This document shows, piece after piece, positions 1 through 10,200 of a stretch of DNA of 64,000 nt. Source of the stretch: Rhizoctonia solani (Eukaryota; Basidiomycota; Agaricomycetes; Cantharellales; Ceratobasidiaceae); the NCBI RefSeq assembly GCF_016906535.1, contig NC_057373.1, positions 3,596,001 through 3,660,000 on the forward strand. Direction: 5' to 3'. The stretch's first letter is position 1, and each line of letters begins with the position of its first letter. The notes beneath the pieces are model-generated. The model worked only from the letters and a program-made list of their open reading frames with translations. It made no database searches and was not told the origin of the DNA. The position numbers were made by a program, and so were the translations under genes.

Positions 1-81
1 ATTGGGAAATCTTGCAACACAGACTCTGCTCAGCACCAGAGTCTCAACCTCTTTTCCCCCAATTTACAACAGTCATAGTGA

Positions 82-200
82 TGTCATCAGGTGGAGGTGG
101 CTATGTGTGCTGAGTAAGTGCAGATGGGGACATGGCTTGGTGCTTAGTGTATGGTATGAGCACCAAAGTCACATGATTGAAAAACATGTCTGTTTGTCTT
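82..200. repeat. LTR-retrotransposon fragment
   Basis: By eye this stretch is similar to 53,160-53,300, inside the LTR of the minus-strand Gypsy element: both carry the sequence around GGTGGAGGTGGCTA followed by a GGCTTGGTGCTTAG-like block in the same order. It is therefore a fragment of a related LTR. Similarity appears to stop at 200, where another LTR end (TGTTACAC) begins, which suggests the later element inserted here. Bases 1-81 show nothing I recognise. Confidence 0.55.
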
Positions 201-341
201 TGTTACACTCCCATAAAATATACCACTGGATTCTCCTATTTTTCTATTATTTTTAGTATTTTTTACGGACTTTGTATCTTTAGTTTTCTGATCACATGAT
301 CTTGGTGCTTAGGAGAAATCCATGCTTCTATCCAGCATGCA
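201..341 (+). repeat. Older LTR, left part (split by solo LTR A)
   Basis: Read on the plus strand this matches the reverse complement of the ends of solo LTRs A, B and C: it starts TGTTACAC, runs through TACTAAAAATAATAGAAAAA-like sequence in reverse complement, then the GCTTAGGAGAAATCCATGC block. It is thus an inverted copy of the same family. It breaks at ATGCA (337-341), exactly where LTR A begins, and resumes after LTR A at 1081. Confidence 0.6.
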
Positions 342-1080
342 TGTTGTAACCACACTGTAAGGTGGTTTACACACTGATGGGCAGGTGCTTATGGCTGTAT
401 GTAAACAGGAAGATCAACTATCTACAGCTAACTACTGTCCTGGACATGGTCACATGACCAGTACAAGTGGTTGCATGCTGGCCCAAGCCCAAATTTGGGG
501 GGTAGCAGGTGTAATCATGGGTTGTCAGCAGAGGAATAATAGGGCTCTATGGCTTAGTGGTCAAGCTGGTTCAATTCCAGCTAGTTCTATTTTCCTCTGT
601 TTATGACAACTACTGTATCTAATAGCGCTTAAGGCACTCTACTACTAGCTACTGTCAACAAGGGGGCCTTAGGCCTGGAGGTGTGGTAGGTCTGATAGAG
701 GGGAGTGTAAGCGGTACTACTGATAATCCCTAGCTACTTAGCTAGGCTACTGGACCTGTCTGTGATGAAAGACAAGGTAAAACTGACTTGGGGTCTCCAA
801 GCAATTTTCCTGCTGTATATATAGACAAAGATACTAGTTACATGTGGTCTGTGCATGTGTGAATAGAAGCCTACATGTGAAAAGAGAAGAGTGCTGCAGA
901 CTGTGCAGAAGCATGGATTTCTCCTAAGCGCCCTTGGCACAGCATCTTGGCATGGCATCTTGGCCTCATAAGCGCCAAGGTCATGTGATCAAAAAACAAG
1001 AGATAAAGAGTTTGTAAAAAATACTAAAAATAATAGAAAAAAGAGGCAATTCTGATGGTATAATTTGTAGGGGTGTAACA
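342..1080 (-). repeat. Solo LTR A with 5-bp target duplication
   Basis: The repeat starts TGTTGTAACC and ends GGGTGTAACA, giving TG..CA ends. It is flanked by identical ATGCA at 337-341 and 1081-1085, the 5-bp duplication expected of LTR-retrotransposon integration. Without the 173-bp insertion at 436-608 and its 5-bp duplication it is about 561 bp, like LTR C. No coding part of the element remains, so it is a solo LTR left by LTR-LTR recombination. I assign it to the minus strand because the 52.8-53.3 kb LTR, attached to a minus-strand polyprotein, begins in the same way on that strand. It sits inside an older inverted copy (201-341 and 1081 onward). Confidence 0.85.
436..608 (+). mobile_element. 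173-bp TG..CA element with tRNA-like box, copy 1
   Basis: The element starts TGTCCTGGAC and ends TTTATGACA. It is flanked by ACTAC at 431-435 and 609-613. An empty site is visible: LTR B has an uninterrupted CTAACTACTGG at the matching point near 1,760. A second copy at 2,723-2,895 on the other strand is the same length and differs by one base that I can find. Inside, 550-560 (TGGCTTAGTGG) fits the Pol III A-box consensus and 568-578 (GGTTCAATTCC) fits the B box, but only 7 nt separate them. A 5-bp T-arm stem with a 7-nt loop is visible (566-582), while the anticodon arm is missing. TG..CA ends with a 5-bp duplication look like a miniature LTR; a tRNA-derived SINE is the alternative. Confidence 0.8.
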
Positions 1081-1205
1081 ATGCAGCACACTTCTTATTT
1101 CACATGTAGTCTTCTTTTTCACATGTGCACAGACCACATGTAGATAGTTCTCTTGGTTATTTATACAGCAGGAAAATTGCTTGCAATCCCATTTAATCTT
1201 TCTCA
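1081..1205 (+). repeat. Older LTR, right part
   Basis: This is the continuation of the inverted LTR begun at 201. The reverse complement contains the block GCAAGCAATTTTCCTGCTGT and the ACATGTGGTCTGTGC block found in LTRs A, B and C in the same order. The first five bases (ATGCA) duplicate 337-341. The expected far end of this copy is not visible, so it is truncated or diverged near 1,205. Confidence 0.6.
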
Positions 1206-1663
1206 GCAAGTGAGTTTGGCACAGGCATACTCATAAGATGTAGTGCTCCTAGTTCTGCAGTCACAGATGCATTCTGGGGGTGACCTCTACATTGGTCACT
1301 GTGCCACCCAGCTTACAACCATCCCAATGGGTGACTTGTTGTCCTTCTGGCTGGAGAACAATACAGACACTAGCCATCTTTGTTGAACGTTCCCAGGTTG
1401 CCTGTGGGTAGCCACAGGCACCCTGTTTACACCACATACAGAACCCATGTATATTGTGTATGCACAAGTATGCCAGACCAAAGCAGAGGTCAAGTCTGCA
1501 GTCTATCCAGACAGAGCCATCTGTTTTAACTGTAGTAATATGTACATGTACTTATTTTGAAATAGGCAATTACTACCTGTATGCATATGCAAATCAATAT
1601 GTTTGACTTGGCAGTACCATTGTGCATCAACTGCCTATCCGGCTCAGACACCAGCATGATATC
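1206..1663. other. Stretch without recognised gene
   Basis: This lies between two LTRs. Only short ORFs are present and none resembles a protein I know. It is probably remnant repeat sequence, given its setting, but I cannot assign it. Confidence 0.4.
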
Positions 1664-2236
1664 TGTTGTACACCACTGTAAGGTGGGTACACACTAGGGG
1701 GTGGGTGCTTAAGGCCGTATCTAGTACAAGGTAAATGCTGACTAATCTGACTAATTAGGCTAACTACTGGGAGAACCGCTTAAGGTGGCAACTACTGGGT
1801 TATCTATGGTGTGGAGGGGGGGCCTTAGGCCTGGAGGTGTGGTAGGTCTATCTGAGCTGGGGTGAGTGTAATACTTCTGATGGTTCTAGCTACTTAGCTG
1901 GACTACTGGACCTGTCTGTGATTGGAGACAAGGTAAAATTGACTTGGGGTTTCCAAGCAATTTTCCTGCTGTATATATAACAAAACTGAACTATCTACAT
2001 GGTCTGTGCATATGGGAAAAGAAGAGACCATATGAAAATAAGAAGTGTGCTGCAGGCTGTGCAGAAGTGTGGATTTCTCCTAAGCGCCCTTGGCACGGCA
2101 TCTTGGCACAGCATCTTGGCATAATAAGTGCCAAGATCACGTGATAGAAAAACAATAGATATCAAGTCTGTAAAAAATACTAAAAATATCAGAAAAATTG
2201 TCCAAATCCAACGGTATATATTAAGAGGGTGTAACA
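1664..2236 (-). repeat. Solo LTR B
   Basis: This is the same family as LTR A. It starts TGTTGTACACCACTG, contains GCTTAAGG, a GGGGCCTTAGGCCTGG block, the CAAGCAATTTTCCTGCTGT block with TATATA and the TCCTAAGCGCCCTTGGCAC block, and ends GGGTGTAACA. A perfect flanking duplication is not visible: ATATC precedes it (1659-1663) and the same five bases recur five bases after its end (2242-2246), so the boundary or flank has changed slightly. It provides the empty-site comparison for the 173-bp element in LTR A. Confidence 0.78.
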
Positions 2237-2717
2237 TCACCATATCTCTTGAGTTCTAAGTCATGAAGCCTGCAAAGTATACCAGAGCTTGCAAGACTAT
2301 GGTCCAGGGAAGCTTAAACAAAACAAGATAATATCAATGATTTTGTTTACACTTCTCCAGAACTAATGTCTTGTGAACTCCAGCAAATTCTGTGAAGAAA
2401 TGTTGATGCTGCATAGTTCCATAACAAAAAAATGCCATTATTAAAATCTCAACCAATAGGATGTCAAAAAATCATGTTAAAATTAAAATTCATCAACAGT
2501 AAGATGGGTGGGAGATATAACCAGTATTGTGTAGAACAAAAACAATATGGTTAGGAATAGGGCACAAAACACTTGGTCTATGATCATGATTAGTATATAA
2601 CAATAAGTTGGTCAGGGCTTTCCAATACTGATGAACATGCAGAGGGCAGCATTACTGATATCACCTTCTGGTAGGTTGCTGCCTGATTGAATCAAAGTTT
2701 GAATTTGATTGATGTAG
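2237..2717. other. AT-rich stretch without recognised gene
   Basis: There is no ORF of note and no similarity I recognise. It separates LTR B from the second 173-bp element and is probably old repeat debris. Confidence 0.4.
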
Positions 2718-2722
2718 CTTGT

Positions 2723-2895
2723 TGTCATAAACAGAGGAAAATAGAACTAGCTGGAATTGAACCAGCTTGACCACTAAGCCATAGAGCCCTATTATTCCTC
2801 TGCTGACAACCCATGATTACACCTGCTACCCCCCAAATTTGGGCTTGGGCCAGCATGCAACCACTTGTACTGGTCATGTGACCGTGTCCAGGACA
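2723..2895 (-). mobile_element. 173-bp TG..CA element with tRNA-like box, copy 2
   Basis: This is the reverse complement of copy 1, with the same length and ends (TGTC..GACA on both strands). It is flanked by CTTGT at 2718-2722 and 2896-2900, a different 5-bp duplication from copy 1, which shows an independent insertion. I find one base difference from copy 1, near its TG end (C for T in GGACA(T/C)GG). The A-box-like and B-box-like sequences and the short T-rich tail after them are all preserved, so the two insertions look recent. Confidence 0.8.
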
Positions 2896-3183
2896 CTTGT
2901 TCTCCAGGCTGCATCCCAAGTTGTCCAGTAGGCACTAATGTACAACTATACCCAAGCCAGGCAACTTGAATAAACCACATGATTTGTTCCCAGGCATAAC
3001 TTGGTAGAATTTTCAATGGACTTGGTAGCAGCTCCCATTAGTCACCATTTGTTACTGCTCTGGATAATTTGATACACTCAGGTGAATTTATGGAACTAGC
3101 TCCCTTGGCATCCCAGGTATTTTCACTTGATCAACCAATTTGGTTGAATGGAGTGCTGGCATTGAGAATGCACAGTCAGTACA

Positions 3184-3743
3184 TGTTGTACACCACTGTA
3201 AGGTGGGTACACGCTAGTGGGAGCAGGCGCTTAAGGCTGTACTACTACAGGCAACTTAGGTAATCTACTATCCTGGGCTATACTACTACCGCTTAAGGCG
3301 GACTACTACTATCTACTGGGGGCAATGGGGCCTTAGGCCTGGGAGGTGTGATAGGTAAACACAAGGGGTGAGCGTGTGATCTAACTAGGGGGCCTGCTAC
3401 TTAGCTGGCTGGCTACCTTCTCTAATGAGTAAGAGACAAGGTAAAATCAACTTGGGGTCTCCAAGCAATTTTCCTGCTGTATATATAGATAAAACTTCTA
3501 AGTACATGTGGTCTGTGCGTGTGTGAATAGAAGACTACATGTGAAAAGAGAAGCTTGCTGCAGGCTGCGCAGAAGCGTGGATTCCTCCTAAGCGCCCTTG
3601 GCACGGCATCTTGGCGCGGCATCTTGGCATAATAAGCGCCAAGATCACGTGATTGAAAACAAAAGCTAAAGGTTTCAAGAAAAATACTAAAAATGAGAGA
3701 AAAATTCGGCAAGTCTAATGGTATATGTAAGGAGGTTGTAACA
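3184..3743 (-). repeat. Solo LTR C with 5-bp target duplication
   Basis: This is the third copy of the LTR family, 560 bp, TGTTGTACACC to GGTTGTAACA. It is flanked by GTACA at 3179-3183 and 3744-3748, a perfect 5-bp duplication. All internal blocks of LTRs A and B are present in order, including TATATATA and the two CGGCATCTTGGC-type repeats. No coding region is attached. The sequence between copy 2 of the 173-bp element and this LTR (2,901-3,178) has no feature I can name. Confidence 0.85.
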
Positions 3744-3748
3744 GTACA

Positions 3749-4488
3749 CATGGGTTGAGATAAGAAGCCTGACATCTGAGAAGAAGCAATCAAGATGAAA
3801 TAACACAACTTGTGTCTTGTAGCAGGGGTTGCATTGGAAGCAATGAAGCAACCTGAGTCAAGAGCAGGTGAGTATATGGTTGAAATACCCAGGGTGGTTG
3901 CAACCCATTCAATTGTGAACTCTACACCAGATTTGGGTTGGGTCTCCTGGCATCCTTACTGCAGTAATGTGTCAATACTTAACCAAAATATCCCTATCAT
4001 TGTTATCCAAGGACATGATGTAGTTTAGTAATAAGTGAGTGTCAGCTGGTAGTCTCACTGTCTGGTCTTAATCTGGTCTGGCCTCTCAAAAATGTACAAA
4101 TCAAAATATCAAATGACGCCAATAAGTGAATATTATGTGAGAGCATCAGGAAAACAGGATGTCTACCGTATACTTCTGTAGACCTTTGTAGACCTTTGTA
4201 GATGCCTACAGAGTCTACAATAGATGTCCGTGTTTCCTGATGAGGTGGTGTGGACAAAAGAGCTCCTGCTATTAGATTCCTTTAAGATCCATACGCCCGC
4301 TTAGTGGATAGATAAAAATACGACAAGCATAAGGTATGTGCGAGCAGATCAAACTATTCCCAACGTCGCGCCTTGTGGTCATTAATATCACGTGATATCT
4401 ACAAAGTGATGCACGGTCACGTGTATATTGTTACCTCTCTCATCTCTCCGCTCTACTATCATCTTTAGACTGGTTATCGAAAAAAAAA
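3749..4488. promoter_or_regulatory. Upstream region of the Rsc1-like gene
   Basis: The transition from repeats to genic DNA lies here. A short tandem duplication of GTAGACCTTT is visible near 4,177-4,200. Two CACGTG hexamers at 4389-4394 and 4418-4423, 29 bp apart and within 100 bp of the start codon, are candidate binding sites for a bHLH-type activator. No clear TATA box is seen. No protein-coding gene is recognised between 3,749 and 4,488. Confidence 0.35.
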
Positions 4489-7235
4489 ATGCCACTAAAC
4501 CCGGAGCAGCAAAAGGAATGCGAAAGAATATTCAATTCAATCTACTCTTATAAAGTTAAAAGTCGGTCTATTGCTGAGATGTTCAAGGAACTTCCCGATA
4601 GGGCCACTTGGGCAGAATACTACCGAGTGATTCCTGAGCCTCGCTCCTTGCATGGAATAAGGGTTTGGAATCTTGATAACTCCTCGTCTCGTTAACTCAC
4701 TTTGAAGCTAGGAAAAATTAGGAAAAGGGAAATATAAATCCCCAGAGGACCTCCACTCCGACTTGGAGCTTGTCTTCGCGAACGCGTGAGCTAAATACGA
4801 TATTTCTCAAGCACTACCAGCTTAAACACTCACAGTATACACTTCAATGAGGAAACCTCCGTCATTAGCAATGATGCCCGAACACTCCAGGTAACACCTT
4901 CTCCTATATTCATCGGTTCGAATATGACTACAGCCTTATGTTCAGGGCGTTTTAAGCAAGGAATGGGAAACTTCGGTGACAGCAGGGATGTTGCCCAAAA
5001 TTGAAGCAGAAGCCGAGTCCTCCAACGAACCACAGCGACAACAACCCTCTCGAGCTTCACGTACTCGCGACATTGCACCACCTGCAACACCTGTCATTCG
5101 CATACCTAAGAAAGCAGGCGTCCCCATGGCCAGTACTTCGAGAAACACGACTATAACCCCTGTTCCTCAGCGCACTGTTACGCCTCAACAACAATCAACT
5201 CCCCAACCTCAACCAGCTCAGCAACTGCCCGTTGCACAACCAACCCCAGTTGCGACTGTGATTAAAAAGCCCCCAGTACCGATAGTTCCGGTGGTAGTGC
5301 CTGTACCCCCTAACCTCCCAGTACCCGCTTCAGTGGAACCTGAAGAGGACTCAGCCGCAGCCGGATTAGTTCGCGATAAGAAGGGGGACGAACTCGTTTC
5401 TCAGCTTGAAGCAAGCTTTCCTGGTTGGCCGGGCCCAGGTCTGGGCGGCTGGATGGAATTACCCCAGTCGATTGATCTCTGGGAGCATTGCTCTTCAATA
5501 TTACAAAAGCTAAAGAGTTTTAAAGATACCAGGTAAGTGGAATTACTAGGTCGCTGAAATATCATTGTTATTGAAACCTTCGTTCAGCGGAGACTTTGCG
5601 TTTGATGTTTTCCAACGCATGCCTGAGGAAACTACCAATAAGACACTATCGTTTAGTGTGAGTAGGTACATCGAGCGCGTGGTCATATACAAATACTCAT
5701 AGCGAGCGTTGCGAACAGGACCCAATGTCGGTCTCGGTGATCGAGGTACGCATAGCCCATGAATAATATTGTACATTCAACTAATTCATCTTGAAGAATA
5801 AACTTAAAGCCAAGGCCTATACTTCGTCGGCAGAGTTTGACAAAGATATATTTAAGCTCTTTGAAAAGGCGAGAAAATGGCACGAAGAAGGGACATATCC
5901 ATATGGCCGCGTGCTTGTACTACAGGTGTGTTGATTCCGTTCATCGTCCTTGGTCGTATTCTCATCGTTTTAGCCAGTGTGTTTGGCAAGCACTTACCTC
6001 GTCCAAACCAGAGGACATGCAAGTGGACGTTACTCCATCTAGCTCGATAGCGTCCGACTCCGCAGAGTCCATAACCTTCAAAGGAATCACGTACCATATA
6101 GGAGACTGGGTTCATCTCTCGAATAAAGATGTTCCACCTAAACCAATTGTCGCTCAAATTCAGCGAATTGATAGGTCAGTGGAATTTAATAAATACCTCG
6201 GCATCATTCCAATTTGGAGTAGGTCGGACCCGGCCAAAACACTCAGTCTTACTTGGTATTCTCGCCCCGAGCAGGTTAGTTACAACTTTAACGACCAAAA
6301 AATCGTCTAACCCCATTCCGCAGACAATCCATAACGCCACACGGTCATTTTGGGAGCACGAAGTATTCAAAACTAGTGAGAGACTCCGCGACGTTTGATA
6401 ATCCTGGCTAACATCTTGCCAGACTTTACATCAACCAATTCCATCCAAGAGATTATCGAGCCCATCGCATGTCAGTTCTTCCCGAAGCATATTCGTGGTA
6501 GACCCAGTCCCCCAATGTGGTACCCTGGTCGACCGCTTTACGTTTGCGAGAGCCGCTACGACTCTGGCTCAAAGACATTCTCGCGTATTAAAAATTGGTC
6601 GAGCTGCATACCTGATGGCTTACGAAAGGGAGGAGATGGGCTGGGAGTCAATGGGGGTGGATGGGAATACATGCCAATTTCCAAGTTCGACAATAACCAC
6701 ACTGTTGTCCCGCGAAAACTTCCAAGCCCATTTTTAAAAGGAGTTGCGGGGATAAAAAAGCGAGGACACGGTGGACCTGCCGCCCCTGGGCCACAGAAGG
6801 ATAGGTCTGTGATCACTGCCGCAGGCGGACAGACTGTCATCCCAACTTCAATGGTCGAGGTTCTTCTCGATGACACAGGTGAGTTAGAATGTGGTACCTA
6901 ATCTTCCTTCTCTCTTTAATTTTTTCTTTGCCATAGTACAGCATTTCGATCGTGAACCTTACACAAACCAACTTTTATGGTTCTCTGGAGCCCCCATTGA
7001 GACCCCTCGAATCCGTCACCCAAAACATAGTCTAGACTACTTGTACTTTCTAGCACAACAGCAGGAAAGGCGTCACCGAGGTGAAGAAATCGATGAAAGC
7101 AAGCGCAAAGCAGCGGTCGCGTTACCCATCAGCGTTGAGCTATCTAAATTGTACAAGGAAGCTTTTGGCTCTCAGCTCAGTGGGCTTTCATCCGAACAAA
7201 GTGGACAACAAGACGATGTGGAGATGAGTTCATGA
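4489..7235 (+). CDS. RSC1: Rsc1/Rsc2-like bromodomain-BAH chromatin remodelling subunit
   Basis: The gene is spliced from 12 exons: 4489-4662, 4712-4785, 4836-4890, 4946-5532, 5588-5657, 5719-5745, 5797-5925, 5978-6174, 6223-6274, 6324-6375, 6423-6878 and 6937-7235. They total 2,172 nt (723 aa) with every phase closing. A first bromodomain spans about residues 11-106 (CERIFNSIYSYK..VIPEPRSL..FANAIHFNEE). A Pro/Gln-rich linker follows, then a weaker second bromodomain-like region (about 280-375). A BAH domain covers about 405-530 (GDWVHL, WYSRPEQ, EVFKT, RGRP, PLYVCESRY, IKNWSSC). Order and motifs match yeast Rsc1/Rsc2, subunits of the RSC ATP-dependent nucleosome remodeller in the nucleus. 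No classical AT hook was seen. The start is the first ATG after an A-run and precedes the bromodomain directly. The C-terminal LWFSGAPIETPR segment is also typical of this family. Confidence 0.9.
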
Positions 7236-10200
7236 TTTCGCAGGCAACGTAATCCTGATTTAATTGGGATCTACGTATGAGCTATATGGTGCACTATTCA
7301 CTTTCGCTTATAAATAGCATTAATATATGACCATTTGCCACTGCAACCAGTTAGCCACCGTACATTCAGGGGCCTCATGCCACTATATTGTGCTGCACTA
7401 CTGTGTCGATATGGTATGAGGGCGTTGCCCTACGCTCCACAGTGAGACATTCTTGTTGCCACACCTTTTGCCACACCTTTCTCGTGAAGGGATTTCTCAC
7501 TGGGTCACGTTTACGGATATTCATTGAGAGCGGAAGGCCTTAAGCCCCTCCACTCCTCTGGGTGTAGAAACAGATTTTAAGCCCACGGCACTGTATCCAT
7601 TTTTCTACCTATGTTCTTCCAAGCGAGGGTAGATTCCATGATCATTCTAGCCCAACACTCAACAGCGTTATATTTCAATGATCGACCAATAGCGGATTCA
7701 GACCTGTGTCCTGTCGGAAGGGGTTTATACGTCTAGACCGAAGACGGCCTTGTGCCCGTATGTCTAGAAGAGAACCCCCTTTATTACACTGTGAACCCGA
7801 AGAGTGACTGGGCGCTTCAGTTACAGTCACTGTAAGATCACTGCTGTCAACTGTAACATGCCGTAATTTTTACACAATCAAGAGATCCTCCAATACCCTG
7901 GTTGATCGATCAAGATCTGCCCTTCACGTAAGCTTTTTACTAAGGTCAAGGATCATATTCAACTTCCGCGTTGCTTCCGCATTACAGCACAAGAACTTCC
8001 TTGATCGACCTACAAGATCTCACTTATCAACTATTGTATCTCCTAGCACCGCCCACTGCGCACATACGAGGATATTGTGTTCCTGATCATAAAACACGAG
8101 TCCCAATTAAGGTAAGTATGACTTCTACCGAACAAGTTCAGGGTCGAGAAACAAACCGGCGGTATCTCACACGAGGACTACCAGAATTGTTGTCTCATGG
8201 GGTCACTAGGCTCTTTCCGAAAGTTTAGTTGAGACACTCAGGATTTCGCTTCGCTAGCTTCAATAAAGTATAGCACCAATACACACGCAGACGTGTTCCC
8301 CACGAGAGTTCGCTTTAACTCAGCTCGGAATCTTTGATAGAGTATATACCCGTTAATTGTACACATACTATCATACTTTAGGCGTCAACATGGGTGCTGT
8401 ACATCCGAGTAGATAAGGTTTGTTTTATTTTCGATAGTCCTTAGTCCGCTAGAAATATCAATCGTTTGCGATTTCGGCCGTATCATCAACCGCATACTGG
8501 GATGAGCTTACTATTCAATATATACCTGATAACACGACTTGTTACATTCAAATATCCGACCCAGCTCGGTGGCATCCTCGGGCTTGCCCCTAGTTTAATT
8601 TGAGTTGGTGTAATCACATAGACGCCAAGGTCAACTTCAAGGCAGCACAACTCGTGAAGACCCTTGTTAAGTAGGCATATCATTCAAATGGGATACAAAG
8701 TTGACGATGTATCACGCATAAACACACTATTTTGATTATTTGTCCAGTCTATATTGCCGCCCCCTATTCCTAAAGTGCATACATACCCCTATCCATCACA
8801 TTTGAATATCCATAAACTCAGAGATGTTTCGTCAGGTTGCATGAATGTTCTAGTCAGCCCTCGTGCAAAATTGGGTTTGTGGTTAGTTAATTTTGTTCCA
8901 AAATAACTGGGATTCAGTGATAAATGCTTCATTAAAATAAGACACCCTGCAGATTTTCCGATTCTGGACCATCCGTTGGCAATCATATCAAGCCTACTAT
9001 GATGACCAACAGATTTCCTCCGCCCCAGGTGCTCCAGGATCGATCGTTAAAATCGTTTTCCAATCATAACACCAAAGGCTAGGCCTGGTGCCATTGTCCT
9101 TGGAGACAGTCTATCCTTGAAGACAACCTACAGAACTGCTTCGCGAGACCTGACTTGAAAGCCTGATGCCAGTGAATGGGTGCTGATTGATGGATCTTGC
9201 AAGCTACTCGTGTATTCTGAATGGCCGCTAAGCTTGTTTCCGTGAATGCCATATTTACTATCGCCAAGCCGGAGTTTCCGTACAAGAGTTTGGTTTGGGC
9301 ACGAACCCTTCGTGAGGACACCCAAAGTATACGTAGTAAGCTGGAATACATTGGAAAACGGTGCTGTGGACAGGTGTCAAACTTGATTAACCCACTTGCC
9401 ATTATGCTTCTTTGCGGGTACTTGTGCATCTGCCTCTTCCTCAATTGTGCTCATGCATGATTCGAAACCCACACTGAATCCGTCAACGACGCCGATTCTA
9501 CAGATATCAAAAATCAACCACACCTTTGCAGGATCATTCGTTCTCTTCTTACCTTCATTTTGGGTCTGTGAGACCTATAGCCGACGATTCCGATGTGACA
9601 GCGTTTATCAAGCGTAAAGAGCAAACGTTCTCTTCCATTTAAAATCCATTGATCATTTCGCTTCATACTCTTGTACTTCTTTGCGGTCCTCCGCGTATCT
9701 ACCAAGCCTCCTGGGTTATCCCTTTACCATGATACTGGACCAACCTGACCGTACTTTGGTTGGGAGCCTGATTCAGCCGCATACAAGGACGAAACGAATG
9801 GTGTACCTGCGCCGTGGGATGGTACAAACAAAGGGACTTTAGGTACATGCGTATCTATCCTATACGTGACAGTCCCGGTCGTATCTTTGATTTTTACACA
9901 AGAATACATATGCATTAGAGCCACATACATGGATCAGGTCAAACAAATACGACTATGGCTAAGCTTAATTATAGATGCCGAAAATAGTTTTGTTATAAAG
10001 TATGTACAGCAATCGAATTGTCCTACATACTGCCGTGTATCATAGATTCTTGGTCCGTAAGTTGAGAGGACCCCATGAAGCCAGGCTAAGCTTCCACGAA
10101 TACATCAGTAAGGAATCCATGCCTTCTGGGGCACCAAGAATGTGGGACTGCGGGCGTAATCACCATAACCTTCGAATACCTGGATCAATCTGTGAAACCG

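Noticed and set aside
541..600. A genuine tRNA gene
   Set aside because: A-box and B-box matches exist, but they are 7 nt apart and no anticodon arm fits between them; both copies lie inside a 173-bp mobile element.
385..606. Small protein gene shared with 2,725-2,919
   Set aside because: The shared reading frame is only the translation of the two 173-bp element copies and is not conserved independently.
7700..7790. Long hairpin or inverted repeat
   Set aside because: Similarity around TCTAGAC and AAGGGG/CCCCTT is patchy, with no consistent ends or duplication.
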